Below the pieces are notes generated by a model. The model had not been told where the DNA came from. It did no database searches and was given only the letters and a program-made list of their open reading frames with translations. This document shows positions 33,763 through 42,350 of a stretch of DNA of 64,000 nt, one piece after another. The translations under genes and the position numbers were made by a program. Position 1 is the first letter of the stretch; each line of letters opens with the position of its first letter. Source of the DNA: DASZHJ01 sp035507155 (GTDB taxonomy: Bacteria > Pseudomonadota > Alphaproteobacteria > ATCC43930 > CGMCC-115725). The DNA lies in NCBI GenBank assembly GCA_035507155.1, contig DATJOK010000105.1, positions 1-64,000 on the forward strand, written 5' to 3'.

Positions 33763-36246
33763 ATGGTTCCACCGCTGCTCCCCGCGCGCTTCGCCGAATG
33801 GTTTGCCCGGCGCGGCTGGACGCCGCACGCCCATCAGCTGGCGCTGCTCGAGACGGCGCGCGCCGGGCACTCGGCTCTATTGGTCGCCCCCACCGGCGGC
33901 GGCAAGACGCTCGCCGGCTTCCTGCCGAGCCTGGTGGAGCTGGCGGAGGCGCCGGCAGCCGGCCTCCACACCCTTTATATCTCACCGCTGAAGGCGCTCG
34001 CGGTCGATATCCACCGCAACCTCGCGCTTCCCATCGCGGAGCTCGATCTGCCGATCCGGCTGGAGACCCGCACCGGCGACACGCCGCACAAGAAGCGTGA
34101 GCGCCAGCGTGCCGATCCGCCCCACATGCTGATGACGACGCCGGAGTCTCTCGCTCTGCTCCTCTCCTATGAAGAGGCGCCGCAGATCTTCGCCGGGCTC
34201 AAGGCGGTGGTCATCGACGAACTGCACGCGCTGGCCGGGACCAAACGCGGCGATCTCCTGGCGCTCGGGCTGGCGCGGCTGGTGAAGCTGGCGCCGGCGC
34301 ACCGCCGCATCGGCCTTTCCGCCACCGTCGCCTGGCCCGACGATCTCGCAGCCTATCTCTCCTATGGCGCCGAGGTCGCGCGCATATCGGGCGGCGGCGG
34401 CGCCGAGCCCGAGGTCGGCATTCTCGACACCGGCGAGCCGCTGCCCTGGGCCGGGCACATGGCGATGCACGCCATCCCCGCAGTCTATGACGCGATCCGG
34501 CGGCACCGCACCACCCTCGTCTTCGTCAACACGCGTGCCCAGGCGGAACTCGCCTTCCAGGCGCTCTGGCGGCTCAACGACGAGAACCTGCCGATCGGGC
34601 TCCATCACGGCAGCCTCGCCGCCGAGCAGCGCCGCAAGATCGAAGCGGCGATGGCGGACGGGAAGCTGCGCGCGGTCGTCGCCACTTCCTCGCTCGACCT
34701 CGGCATCGACTGGGGCGATGTGGATCTCGTGGTGCAGCTCGGCGCGCCGAAGGGCGTCTCGCGCCTGATCCAGCGCATCGGCCGCGCCAACCACCGGCTC
34801 ACCGAGCCGAGCCGCGCCCTGCTGGTCCCCGGCAACCGCTTCGAGGAGCTGGAGTGCCGCGCGGCGCTGGCGGCGCTCCGCGCCCATGAGCTCGACGGCG
34901 ACCGGCCGCGACCCGGCGGACTCGACGTGCTGGCACAGCACGTGATGGGCATGGCCTGCGCCGCTCCTTTCACTGGCGACGATCTCTTCGCCGAAGTGAC
35001 GACCGCCGCGGCCTATCGTTCTCTTCCCCGCAAGGAGTTCGACGACGTGCTGCGCTTCGTCGAGAGCGGTGGCTATGCGCTCCAGGCCTATGATCGCTGG
35101 CGGCGATTGTTCCGCGACAGTCTCGGCCGCTACCAGGTGGTGTCGCCGCGAGCCGCGCAGCGCTATCGCATGAACATCGGCACCATTGTGGAAGCGCCGA
35201 TGCTCAAGGTGTTGCTGGGCCGAGGCCGCGTGCTGGGCGAGGTTGAGGAGTATTTCGCCCAAGGCCTCCTCCCCGGCGACACCTTCGTCTTCTCCGGCGA
35301 GCTGCTGCGCTTCCATGGGATCCGCGAGACCTTCGTCGAGGCAAGCCGCGCCACCGGCGGTGGCGAGCCTAAGGTTCCCGCCTATGCCGGCGGCCGGCTT
35401 CCGCTCACCACCCATCTCGCTGCGCGGGTGCGGCAGGTCCTCGCTGATCCGCGCGCATGGCGCGATTTGCCGCCATCCGTGCAGGAGTGGCTCCGGCTGC
35501 AACGCTGGCGTTCCGTGCTTCCGGAGCAAGATGAACTCCTGGTTGAGACCTTTCCCCGCGGCGGCCACGAATACCTCGTTGCCTACTGCTTCGAGGGCCG
35601 CAACGCTCACCAGACCCTGGGCATGCTGCTCACCAAGCGCATGGAGCGCGCCGGCTTGAAGCCGCTGGGCTTCGTTGCAACCGACTACGTGCTGGCGGTC
35701 TGGAGCCTGGAGCCGGCACAAGCGATCGATGCGCTCCTCGACGAGGACATGCTCGGCGACGATCTCGAAGCGTGGATGGCGGAGTCCTCCATGCTCCGCC
35801 GCTCCTTCCGTAACGTTGCCGTGATCGCCGGACTGATCGAGCGCTCGCTTCCCGGCGCCGACAAGACGCGGCGGCAAGTGACAGTGAGTTCCGATCTCAT
35901 CTACGACGTGCTGTGCAAGCACGAGCCCGATCACATCCTGCTGCGTGCCACACGGGCGGATGCCGCGACCGGCCTCACCGACGTCGCGCGGCTCGGCGAA
36001 ATGCTGAAGCGGATCAAGGGCCGGATCGTTCATCGCCGGCTCGATCGGGTATCGCCGCTGGCGGTGCCGGTGCTGCTGGAGATCGGCCGCGAGGACGTTA
36101 ACGGCAGCGCGCTCGACGCGTTGCTCGACAGCGTGGCCGAAGCGCTCATCGCCGAGGCGACGGGTGTCGCGCCGACGGCGACGAAATCTTCGTCGCCCGA
36201 CACCGCGAGACGCAAGAAAACGGTCACGCAGCTGCGGCTACTCTGA
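33763..36246 (+). CDS. Ligase-associated Lhr-type DEXH helicase
   Basis: An 827-residue superfamily 2 helicase. Walker A is APTGGGKT (42-49), motif II DELH (152-155), motif III SATVA. The C-terminal RecA domain has LVFVNTRAQAEL, VATSSLDLGIDWG and QRIGRANHR, followed by the winged-helix and the large Lhr-type C-terminal domain (about 420-800). This is the length and layout of the ligase-associated DEXH-box helicase, which unwinds DNA 3'-5'. The ATG start is used. An in-frame GTG three codons upstream is possible, and neither has a clear Shine-Dalgarno site. Confidence 0.93.
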   Translation: MVPPLLPARFAEWFARRGWTPHAHQLALLETARAGHSALLVAPTGGGKTLAGFLPSLVELAEAPAAGLHTLYISPLKALAVDIHRNLALPIAELDLPIRLETRTGDTPHKKRERQRADPPHMLMTTPESLALLLSYEEAPQIFAGLKAVVIDELHALAGTKRGDLLALGLARLVKLAPAHRRIGLSATVAWPDDLAAYLSYGAEVARISGGGGAEPEVGILDTGEPLPWAGHMAMHAIPAVYDAIRRHRTTLVFVNTRAQAELAFQALWRLNDENLPIGLHHGSLAAEQRRKIEAAMADGKLRAVVATSSLDLGIDWGDVDLVVQLGAPKGVSRLIQRIGRANHRLTEPSRALLVPGNRFEELECRAALAALRAHELDGDRPRPGGLDVLAQHVMGMACAAPFTGDDLFAEVTTAAAYRSLPRKEFDDVLRFVESGGYALQAYDRWRRLFRDSLGRYQVVSPRAAQRYRMNIGTIVEAPMLKVLLGRGRVLGEVEEYFAQGLLPGDTFVFSGELLRFHGIRETFVEASRATGGGEPKVPAYAGGRLPLTTHLAARVRQVLADPRAWRDLPPSVQEWLRLQRWRSVLPEQDELLVETFPRGGHEYLVAYCFEGRNAHQTLGMLLTKRMERAGLKPLGFVATDYVLAVWSLEPAQAIDALLDEDMLGDDLEAWMAESSMLRRSFRNVAVIAGLIERSLPGADKTRRQVTVSSDLIYDVLCKHEPDHILLRATRADAATGLTDVARLGEMLKRIKGRIVHRRLDRVSPLAVPVLLEIGREDVNGSALDALLDSVAEALIAEATGVAPTATKSSSPDTARRKKTVTQLRLL

Positions 36247-36405
36247 ACTCCGGGTAATTGCCGACACGGCTGCGAAACGATCTTGCGTTTTGCAGCGACG
36301 CCTCTCGCGGCAGGCGGCTGGCGCCACTATTTCAGTCGGTAATCAAGGGATGTGGCCCTGACGGGGAGCACCCGCGCCGTCCGGCCGCAAGAAAGGGAGC
36401 ATACG

Positions 36406-36840
36406 ATGGCGAAAACGACAGGCCAGGAGAGTCGAGGCCGACGGTCGAGCACCGGCATGGAGGGACTTCCGGGGTTGGATCCGACACAGCTGACGGCCAG
36501 TTTCGAGCCGCTGTTCCATGCCGGCAATCGCATGCTGGAGACGTGGCGCGTCGTGAGCGAGGAGCTGATGGAATTCGGCAAGTCGCGCCTCACGCGCAAT
36601 ATCGAGGTTGGTCGCAAGGTGGCTCGCTGCGGCAGCCTCGACGAGGCGATCGAGGCGCAGGCGGATTACGCGCGCTCGACGATGCAGGACTACATTGCCG
36701 AGAGCAGCAAGATCGCCGAGCTCAGCACGCGGGCCCTGTTCGAGAGCCTGTCCGCCTGGCAGCCGGAGAAGCGGGCCAGCTCGACGAACGGCTCCCCGGC
36801 GGAAGAAGCGCATTCGGAAGAGCGCGTCGCCGCCGAATAG
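36406..36840 (+). CDS. Phasin-family protein
   Basis: A 144-residue protein with a long amphipathic helical core: TASFEPLFHAGNRMLETWRV, EELMEFGKSRLTRNIEVGRK, EAIEAQADYARSTMQDYIAE, then SKIAELSTRALFESLSAW. This FxxxxL and YxxxxM/A repeating pattern is that of phasins, which coat polyhydroxyalkanoate granules. The N- and C-terminal tails are polar and disordered. A strong AAAGGGAG site precedes the ATG. It lies between the helicase and PdeM genes with gaps of about 160 and 60 bp, so it may have its own promoter. Confidence 0.78.
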   Translation: MAKTTGQESRGRRSSTGMEGLPGLDPTQLTASFEPLFHAGNRMLETWRVVSEELMEFGKSRLTRNIEVGRKVARCGSLDEAIEAQADYARSTMQDYIAESSKIAELSTRALFESLSAWQPEKRASSTNGSPAEEAHSEERVAAE

Positions 36841-36900
36841 GCCGACCGGCTTTGCCGCGGCGGCCACCGCCGCCGCGGCAGTCTGGAGCACGAGACGGAA

Positions 36901-37614
36901 ATGGCGTATGCCTTGGGCGTCGCCATGTCCGAACCCAGCAAGTTGCGCCTCAACGGCGCCGATCTCCTCGCCGACGGCAGCGGTGCCCTCTTCTGGCCAG
37001 CGATGGAGCTGCTGGCAGTCGCCGATCTCCATCTGGAGAAGGGCAGCAGCTTCGCTCGATCCGGCAGCCTGCTGCCACCCTACGACAGCCTCGCTACACT
37101 GGAACAGCTGCAATCGGCGGTGGACCGCTATCGCCCGCGGCGAATTCTCTGCCTCGGCGACAGCTTCCATGACGGCGACGGCGCCGACCGGCTCGGCCGC
37201 GGGGAGCGCGAGAGACTTGCCGGCCTGATCGCGCGGCACGACTGGCTGTGGATCGCCGGCAATCATGATCCTGCGCCCCCGGAGGAAGTGGGCGGCCGAG
37301 TGGTCGCCGATGCCTTCGCCTGCGGTCCCCTCACCTTCCGCCACATGGCCAGCCCAGCCGCCGCCCCCGGCGAGGTGAGCGGCCACTATCACCCTAAAGC
37401 CAGCCTGCGGGTGCGCGACCGGCGCCTTACCGGCCGCTGCTTCCTGGCGGATCAGCGGCGCGTGGTGCTGCCGGCTTTCGGCGCCTACACGGGCGGTCTC
37501 GACGTCCGTGCCCCGGCGCTGCGGGAGCTGTTCCCCGACGGCTGCGACATACACTTCATCGGCCGCTCGCGCGTCGCCGCCCTGCCGCGCGACCGGCTCG
37601 GACTCGTGTCCTGA
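36901..37614 (+). CDS. pdeM: Ligase-associated DNA damage response endonuclease PdeM
   Basis: A 237-residue calcineurin-like metallophosphoesterase. Metal-binding motifs are in order: ADLHLEKGSSFARSG, LCLGDSFHDGDG, IAGNHDPAPP, and SGHYHPKASLRV with the final His pair. The signature SSFARSGSLLPPYDS matches PdeM of the ligase-associated module. It is thought to process 3' ends or act as a nuclease with the ligase, helicase and exonuclease. An ATG eight codons downstream is also possible. It is followed by an NTF2-like gene and a photolyase gene on the same strand. Confidence 0.9.
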   Translation: MAYALGVAMSEPSKLRLNGADLLADGSGALFWPAMELLAVADLHLEKGSSFARSGSLLPPYDSLATLEQLQSAVDRYRPRRILCLGDSFHDGDGADRLGRGERERLAGLIARHDWLWIAGNHDPAPPEEVGGRVVADAFACGPLTFRHMASPAAAPGEVSGHYHPKASLRVRDRRLTGRCFLADQRRVVLPAFGAYTGGLDVRAPALRELFPDGCDIHFIGRSRVAALPRDRLGLVS

Positions 37615-37636
37615 TCTTCAAGAGGAGGATATCGCC

Positions 37637-38101
37637 TTGTCCCTGACGCCGGCCAACGAGAGTGATGCAGCGCGCGTGCGCCAATGGTTCGAGCGCCTGG
37701 CGGAACACGTGCGCGCGGTCGATTTCGAGGGCGCGCGGCCGATCTTCGCCGCCGACATGATCGCGTTCGGCACCTTCACCGACTTCATGACCGGGCGCGA
37801 CCAGGCCGAGGCCGTGCAGTGGCGGAACGTCTGGCCGCACATCGACGAGTTCCGCTGGCGACCGGACATCCGCGCCATCGTCTCGCCGGATCGGCTCACC
37901 GCGATCGGCATGGGGATCTTCGATTCGACCGGCTATGCCGAGGATGGCAAGCCCTACCCGCGGCCGGGACGCGCCACCGTGGTGTTCGGCCGGCCGTCGA
38001 CCGGGAGCGACTGGGTCGCGCTCCACACCCATATGTCTTTGTTCCGCGACGTCCCCACCCGCTCCTTCAAAAGCAAGCCGGAGAAGAAGCGCGGCGCTTG
38101 A
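37637..38101 (+). CDS. SnoaL/NTF2-like protein (DUF4440 type)
   Basis: A 154-residue single-domain protein of the cone-shaped NTF2 fold: a helical start VRQWFERLAEHVRAVDFEGA, then FAADMIAFGTF, WPHIDEFRWRP, RLTAIGMGIFDSTGYAED and a final beta strand DWVALHTHMSLF. Such proteins are small-molecule isomerases, hydrolases or binding modules, and no substrate can be named. It begins with TTG behind a strong GAGGAGG site. Its TGA overlaps a TTG that may start the photolyase, suggesting one operon with pdeM. Confidence 0.75.
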   Translation: MSLTPANESDAARVRQWFERLAEHVRAVDFEGARPIFAADMIAFGTFTDFMTGRDQAEAVQWRNVWPHIDEFRWRPDIRAIVSPDRLTAIGMGIFDSTGYAEDGKPYPRPGRATVVFGRPSTGSDWVALHTHMSLFRDVPTRSFKSKPEKKRGA

Positions 38102-39501
38102 GCCGCCCTGTGGCGGCGGGCCCCGTCCTCGTCTGGTTCCGGGACGATCTTCGCCTTGCCGATCATCCGGCCCTCGCCGCGGCAGCGAAGAGCCGGCGAG
38201 CCGTCATCGCCGTCTACATCCTCGACGAGAGCACCGAGCGGCCCCCGGGCGGCGCCGCGCGCTGGTGGCTCGCCGGCAGCCTGGAGGCGCTGGAGCGGGA
38301 TCTCGCCCGCCATGGCGTGCCGCTGGTGCTGCGCCGCGGTTCGCCCGAGACCATCATTCCCGCGCTCGCGCAGGAAGCGGGCGCCAGCGCCGTCCATTGG
38401 AACCGCCGCAATCGCGTCGCGGCGGCGGCGCTCGATGACCGCGTCGCAACCGCGCTCCGCCGCGCCGGCGTCGCCGCGGAAATCGGTCCGGGTGACCTTC
38501 TCTTCGACCCCGCGACGCTGCTGAGCGGCAGCGGCGCGCCCTACCGGGTCTTCACGCCGTTCTGGCGTGCCTGCCAGGCTTCGTCGCCGCCGCCGACGCC
38601 CATCGCCGCGCCGCGACGGCTCATCGCGCCCGAGACATCGCCTGAGAGCGAGCGGCTTCAGGACTGGGGGCTGCGGCCCGGCCGGCCGGATTGGGCCGGC
38701 GGGCTGCGCGCGGCCTGGACGCCCGGCGAGCGTGCCGCCCGCAAGCGACTCCGACGGTTTCTCGCCACCAGTCTTGCCAGCTACCGGCGCCGCCGCGATC
38801 TTCCGGCCGAGCCCGGAACCTCGGGGATTTCGCCCCATCTGCGCTGGGGCGAGATCAGCCTGCGCCAGGCCTGGCACGCGGCCGAGGAACAGGGCGGCAA
38901 GGACGCCGAGAGCTTCCTGCGCGAGCTCGCCTGGCGGGAATTCGCCGCTCATGTGCTCTGGCGCGAGCCCGATCTCGCCGAGCGCCCGCTCCGGCGGGAA
39001 TTCTCGGCGATGCCCTGGCGCCACGACGCGGCAGCGCTGCGCGCGTGGGAGCGCGGCCGGACTGGCTACCCCCTCGTCGACGCCGGCATGCGCGAGCTAT
39101 GGGCCACCGGCTACATGCACAACCGCGTCCGGATGGCCGCGGCGAGCTTCCTGGTGAAGCACCTGATGCTGCCGTGGCAGGCGGGGGAAGCCTGGTTCTG
39201 GGACACGCTGGTGGACGCCGATCCCGCCAGCAATCCTTTCAACTGGCAATGGGTCGCCGGCTGCGGCGTCGATGCCGCGCCCTATTTCCGGATCTTCAAT
39301 CCGATCCTCCAGGGCCGAAAGTTCGATCCCGCGGGCGCCTACGTGCGGCGGTGGATTCCGGAGTTGGCGATGCTTCCGGCGCGGCTGGTCCATACGCCCT
39401 GGCAGATACCCGACGCGGCGCCGGATTATCCACCGCCCATCGTCGAGCATGGCGCCGCCCGGCGGCGCGCGCTTGCCGCCTGGACGGCGATCCGCCGCTG
39501 A
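38098..39501 (+). CDS. phrB: Deoxyribodipyrimidine photolyase
   Basis: A 467-residue class I photolyase. The N-terminal alpha/beta antenna domain begins VLVWFRDDLRLADHPAL and contains HWNRRNRVAAAALD. The FAD domain has SPHLRWGEISLRQAW, ELAWREFAAHVLW, TGYPLVDAGMREL, TGYMHNRVRMAAASFLVKH and WQWVAGCGVDAAPYFRIFNP, the conserved flavin and tryptophan-chain region. It repairs UV pyrimidine dimers with light. The start is uncertain: TTG overlapping the upstream stop (TTGA) or GTG four codons later. Downstream of the ligase-associated genes it extends the repair theme. Confidence 0.93.
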   Translation: MSRPVAAGPVLVWFRDDLRLADHPALAAAAKSRRAVIAVYILDESTERPPGGAARWWLAGSLEALERDLARHGVPLVLRRGSPETIIPALAQEAGASAVHWNRRNRVAAAALDDRVATALRRAGVAAEIGPGDLLFDPATLLSGSGAPYRVFTPFWRACQASSPPPTPIAAPRRLIAPETSPESERLQDWGLRPGRPDWAGGLRAAWTPGERAARKRLRRFLATSLASYRRRRDLPAEPGTSGISPHLRWGEISLRQAWHAAEEQGGKDAESFLRELAWREFAAHVLWREPDLAERPLRREFSAMPWRHDAAALRAWERGRTGYPLVDAGMRELWATGYMHNRVRMAAASFLVKHLMLPWQAGEAWFWDTLVDADPASNPFNWQWVAGCGVDAAPYFRIFNPILQGRKFDPAGAYVRRWIPELAMLPARLVHTPWQIPDAAPDYPPPIVEHGAARRRALAAWTAIRR

Positions 39502-39592
39502 GCCCTCGCAGATTTTTGCGGTGGCCGGAGAGTTATGGCATAAGGCCCTGGCAGAACGCGCCAATCTTCCCCTGCAAAGGCCCTTCTCGGCG

Positions 39593-40927
39593 ATGACCGC
39601 CGTCGACTCCCGCGAGCGCCCGAGCGCGCCTCTGCCTTATCGCCTGGCGACCCCGGCCATCACGCTGCTGCTGTGGTTGGTGGTCTGCGCGCTCTGGCTC
39701 GCCGGCGATCACGGGATCTACGACCACCTGCTGCGCTATTGGGGCATCAAGCCGTTCCAGTCGCCCTTCGTCGACCTGCACGACATCCTCTCCGCCGCCG
39801 AGTGCCACCGCGCCGGCATCGACGTGTTCCAGTCCAATCCCTGCGACGTCCTGAACCGGCCGATGATCTATTCGCCGGTGTGGTTCTATCTGATGCCGGC
39901 GCCGCTGGGCGCCGCGACGACGATGGCGGGCGGCGTCGTGCTGAACCTGCTCTTCATCGCGACGCTGCCAGTGCTGCTGCGGCCGCGGAGCCGCGGCGAG
40001 CTGCTGATCTATTGTGCCGCCAGCCTCTCGACCATGGTGGTGTACGCGCTGGAGCGCGGCAACGCCGACATCATCATCTACCTGCTCCTGCTGGCGGCGG
40101 GATGGTTCTATGGCCGGACGGGCGCCGCCCGCTTTCTCGCCTATGCGGCGTTCCTGCTGGGCGGCATTCTCAAATTCTATCCGGTGGTGCTGATGGTGCT
40201 GGCGGTGCGCGAACGCTGGAAGACCTTTCTCGCGCTCGCCGTCCTGTCGCTCGCGGTGATGACAGCCTTCGTGGCGATCTATGCCGGCGAGCTGCGACTG
40301 GCCCTCAGCCACATCCCGACCGGCGACTGGTTCACCGAGCAGTTCTCGGCGCAGAACGTGCCGTTCGGGCTCGTCGAAGTCTACCCGGCGCTCGGCGCTG
40401 CCGTCCCCCGCATCACGGGCATTCTCATGGGGGCCCTGGTGGCGCTCTCGCTGGTGATCGCCGCCTTCCTCGCCCGCGGTCTTCTGCAGGTGACGGCAGC
40501 CGAGGACTGGGTGGGCCCGGAAGCCACCTATCTCGTCATCGGCTCGGTGGTGCTGAGCGGCTGCTTCTTCGCCGGCCCCAATGTCGACTATCGCGGCATC
40601 TATTTCCTGTTCGTGCTGCCGGGCCTGATCGGGTTCATGCGCCGGCACGCCAGCCTGCGACCGATGCTCAGCATCACGATCGCCGGCATCGTCTTCACCA
40701 TGTGGAGCGCCTGGCTGCGCAAGATCGTCTCCACGCTCTTCCACTGGCACATCGGCGAGAATGCCGAGCCGTTCCCCGCCTCCCTCGTGCTGTTCTGGAT
40801 CGGCCGCGAGATCGTGTGGTGGTGGATCGTCAGCCTGCTCGTCGGCATCGCGCTGGCGTTCCTGCTGCGCTCGCCGCTCGTGGAGGAGGCGATCACCCTG
40901 GTGCGGCCGAAGGCGCGGCGGCGCTAG
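39593..40927 (+). CDS. GT87-like integral membrane glycosyltransferase
   Basis: A 444-residue protein with about eleven helices. Diagnostic parts are DLHDILSAAECHRAGIDVFQ in the first large loop, the loop/helix YALERGNADIIIYLLLLAAG, which is the ERGN signature of GT87/DUF2029 proteins, and the GGILKFYPVVLMVLAV segment. GT87 enzymes are GT-C transferases that take a mannose or pentose from a polyprenyl-phosphate donor on the outer face of the membrane. The acceptor is unknown. It is tail-to-tail with the LapG-like gene, overlapping by four bases. Confidence 0.78.
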   Translation: MTAVDSRERPSAPLPYRLATPAITLLLWLVVCALWLAGDHGIYDHLLRYWGIKPFQSPFVDLHDILSAAECHRAGIDVFQSNPCDVLNRPMIYSPVWFYLMPAPLGAATTMAGGVVLNLLFIATLPVLLRPRSRGELLIYCAASLSTMVVYALERGNADIIIYLLLLAAGWFYGRTGAARFLAYAAFLLGGILKFYPVVLMVLAVRERWKTFLALAVLSLAVMTAFVAIYAGELRLALSHIPTGDWFTEQFSAQNVPFGLVEVYPALGAAVPRITGILMGALVALSLVIAAFLARGLLQVTAAEDWVGPEATYLVIGSVVLSGCFFAGPNVDYRGIYFLFVLPGLIGFMRRHASLRPMLSITIAGIVFTMWSAWLRKIVSTLFHWHIGENAEPFPASLVLFWIGREIVWWWIVSLLVGIALAFLLRSPLVEEAITLVRPKARRR

Positions 40928-41520
40928 CCGTGATCCTCCGCCAGATCCGCCCGCTGCCGTGGAAGTATGCGGAGCCACTTGGTCGGGCTCTCCTGGCTCT
41001 GGATCGAGATCCAGCGATACGGAAGCCGGCTCCAGTCGACCACCCGAGTCACTCGATTGTCGAGCGCGAGATCGCCCTGGTCGGTGTGCGCCACCAGCAC
41101 CAGGTGGCCCTCGCCGCGCTCGGTGACCGCCGTCACCAGCAGCAGGTTCTGCGCCGGCCAGCCGAGCTCGATCAGCTCGCGCCGCTTGGTCAGCGCGAAG
41201 GTGTTGCAGTCGCCGGCGCCGTCGGTGGCATAGGTCCATGCCCGCGGATCCATCTTGCGCGGCCGGATCGACGCATTGACGTCGCCCTGGACCTCGTCGA
41301 TCTGGCGCCAGCGCGACGCCGACATCGCGACGGGCGCCACCGCCGCCCGCGATCGACCCGCACAGTCCCTCAAATGATGAATGCAGAATCCGATGAAGCC
41401 GGCAGGGGGAATGACGGGTCCGCCGGTCGGGATCGGCGCCCCTGCCCGCGCGCCGGCGGCAGCGAACACCACCATGCTTCCGACGATGGCCGGAAGCAGA
41501 CGATGAAGGCGATGATGCAT
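40924..41520 (-). CDS. Periplasmic transglutaminase-like cysteine protease (BTLCP/LapG-like)
   Basis: A 198-residue secreted protein. A signal peptide ends near AGARA. The domain has the catalytic cysteine in GAGDCNTFALTKRREL, the His in GEGHLVLVAHTDQGD and the Asp in LALDNRVTRV, the Cys-His-Asp triad of BTLCP enzymes. LapG is the known member: it cleaves large surface adhesins and is held by the c-di-GMP receptor LapD. No LapD or LapA homologue is in the window, so the substrate is unknown. About 170 bp lie upstream without another gene. Confidence 0.85.
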   Translation of the reverse strand: MHHRLHRLLPAIVGSMVVFAAAGARAGAPIPTGGPVIPPAGFIGFCIHHLRDCAGRSRAAVAPVAMSASRWRQIDEVQGDVNASIRPRKMDPRAWTYATDGAGDCNTFALTKRRELIELGWPAQNLLLVTAVTERGEGHLVLVAHTDQGDLALDNRVTRVVDWSRLPYRWISIQSQESPTKWLRILPRQRADLAEDHG

Positions 41521-41687
41521 CTCGCAACAACCTCTGGGTTGACGAGAAGATAAATCGCCGAGCGCGCGAATGTTTGCATCGCAACTCGCGAGGGTCCAAA
41601 TTTGTCACGTTCATGAAGCTATGGTGTCGAGGCACGCGGCAGCGCGCGCCGCGATTTCGAACACTGCTGCTGCAAACCGAGGCAGAT

Positions 41688-42290
41688 CTAGCCGCCGTCG
41701 GGGCCGCTCACCGTGACGTTGAGATCGATCACCAAGCCATTGGCCAGCGAATAGACCCAACCATGCACGCTGAGCGGCTGGCCGCGCGCCCAGGCGTCCT
41801 GCACGAAGACGTCGGCGGCGACGTTGCGCACCTGTCGCATGACGTTGAGCTCGCAGAGGCGGTCGAGCCGCGCCCGCAGATCGGGAATGGCGTTCAACTC
41901 CTCGCGATGCAGGTCGTGCAATTCCCGAATCGGATGCAGCCAATGATCCACCAGCCCGCGCCGCTGGCCGTCGACCGCGGCGCCGACGCCGCCGCAGCCA
42001 TAGTGGCCTACCACGAGGATGTGCTTCACCTTCAGCACATCCACAGCGAACTGCAGGACCGAGAGATAGTTCGCATCCTGCGGCGGCGCGAGGTTGGCGA
42101 CGTTCCGGTGCACGAACATCTCGCCGGGATCGAGATCGACGATCTCATTGGCGGGAACCCGGCTGTCGGAGCAGCCGATCCAGAAATATTCGGGCGCCTG
42201 CTGGCTGACCAGCCGCCGGAAGAAGCCGGGGTCGCCTGATATCTTTCGTGCCGCCCAGGCGCGGTTGTTCGCTTTCAGATTATCGAGCAT
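41688..42290 (-). CDS. Beta-class carbonic anhydrase
   Basis: A 200-residue enzyme. It has the first zinc ligand C40 with the D42-R44 dyad (FWIGCSDSRVPANEI), then FVHRNVANLA, and the second ligand pair H96 and C99 in HYGCGGV. The rest follows the bacterial beta-CA pattern including WLHPIRELHDLH and GWVYSLANGLVIDLNV. It interconverts carbon dioxide and bicarbonate to feed carboxylases and balance pH. It is a single gene downstream of the HAD-UbiA gene with about 60 bp between, and no bicarbonate transporter is adjacent. Confidence 0.95.
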   Translation of the reverse strand: MLDNLKANNRAWAARKISGDPGFFRRLVSQQAPEYFWIGCSDSRVPANEIVDLDPGEMFVHRNVANLAPPQDANYLSVLQFAVDVLKVKHILVVGHYGCGGVGAAVDGQRRGLVDHWLHPIRELHDLHREELNAIPDLRARLDRLCELNVMRQVRNVAADVFVQDAWARGQPLSVHGWVYSLANGLVIDLNVTVSGPDGG

Positions 42291-42350
42291 CGGCGCGCTA
42301 TAGCGCGAACCGCGGCCGGCTGCAAGCGGGGCGGTGCGATCAGACCGGTG

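Noticed and set aside
33982..36033. A 683-codon open frame opposite the helicase gene
   Set aside because: Same cause. The helicase motifs are all on the plus strand and the opposite frame has no recognisable domain.
39533..41635. A 700-codon open frame spanning the GT87-like and LapG-like genes on the minus strand
   Set aside because: It runs through two better-supported genes in other frames, and its composition is skewed to Arg, Gln and His.
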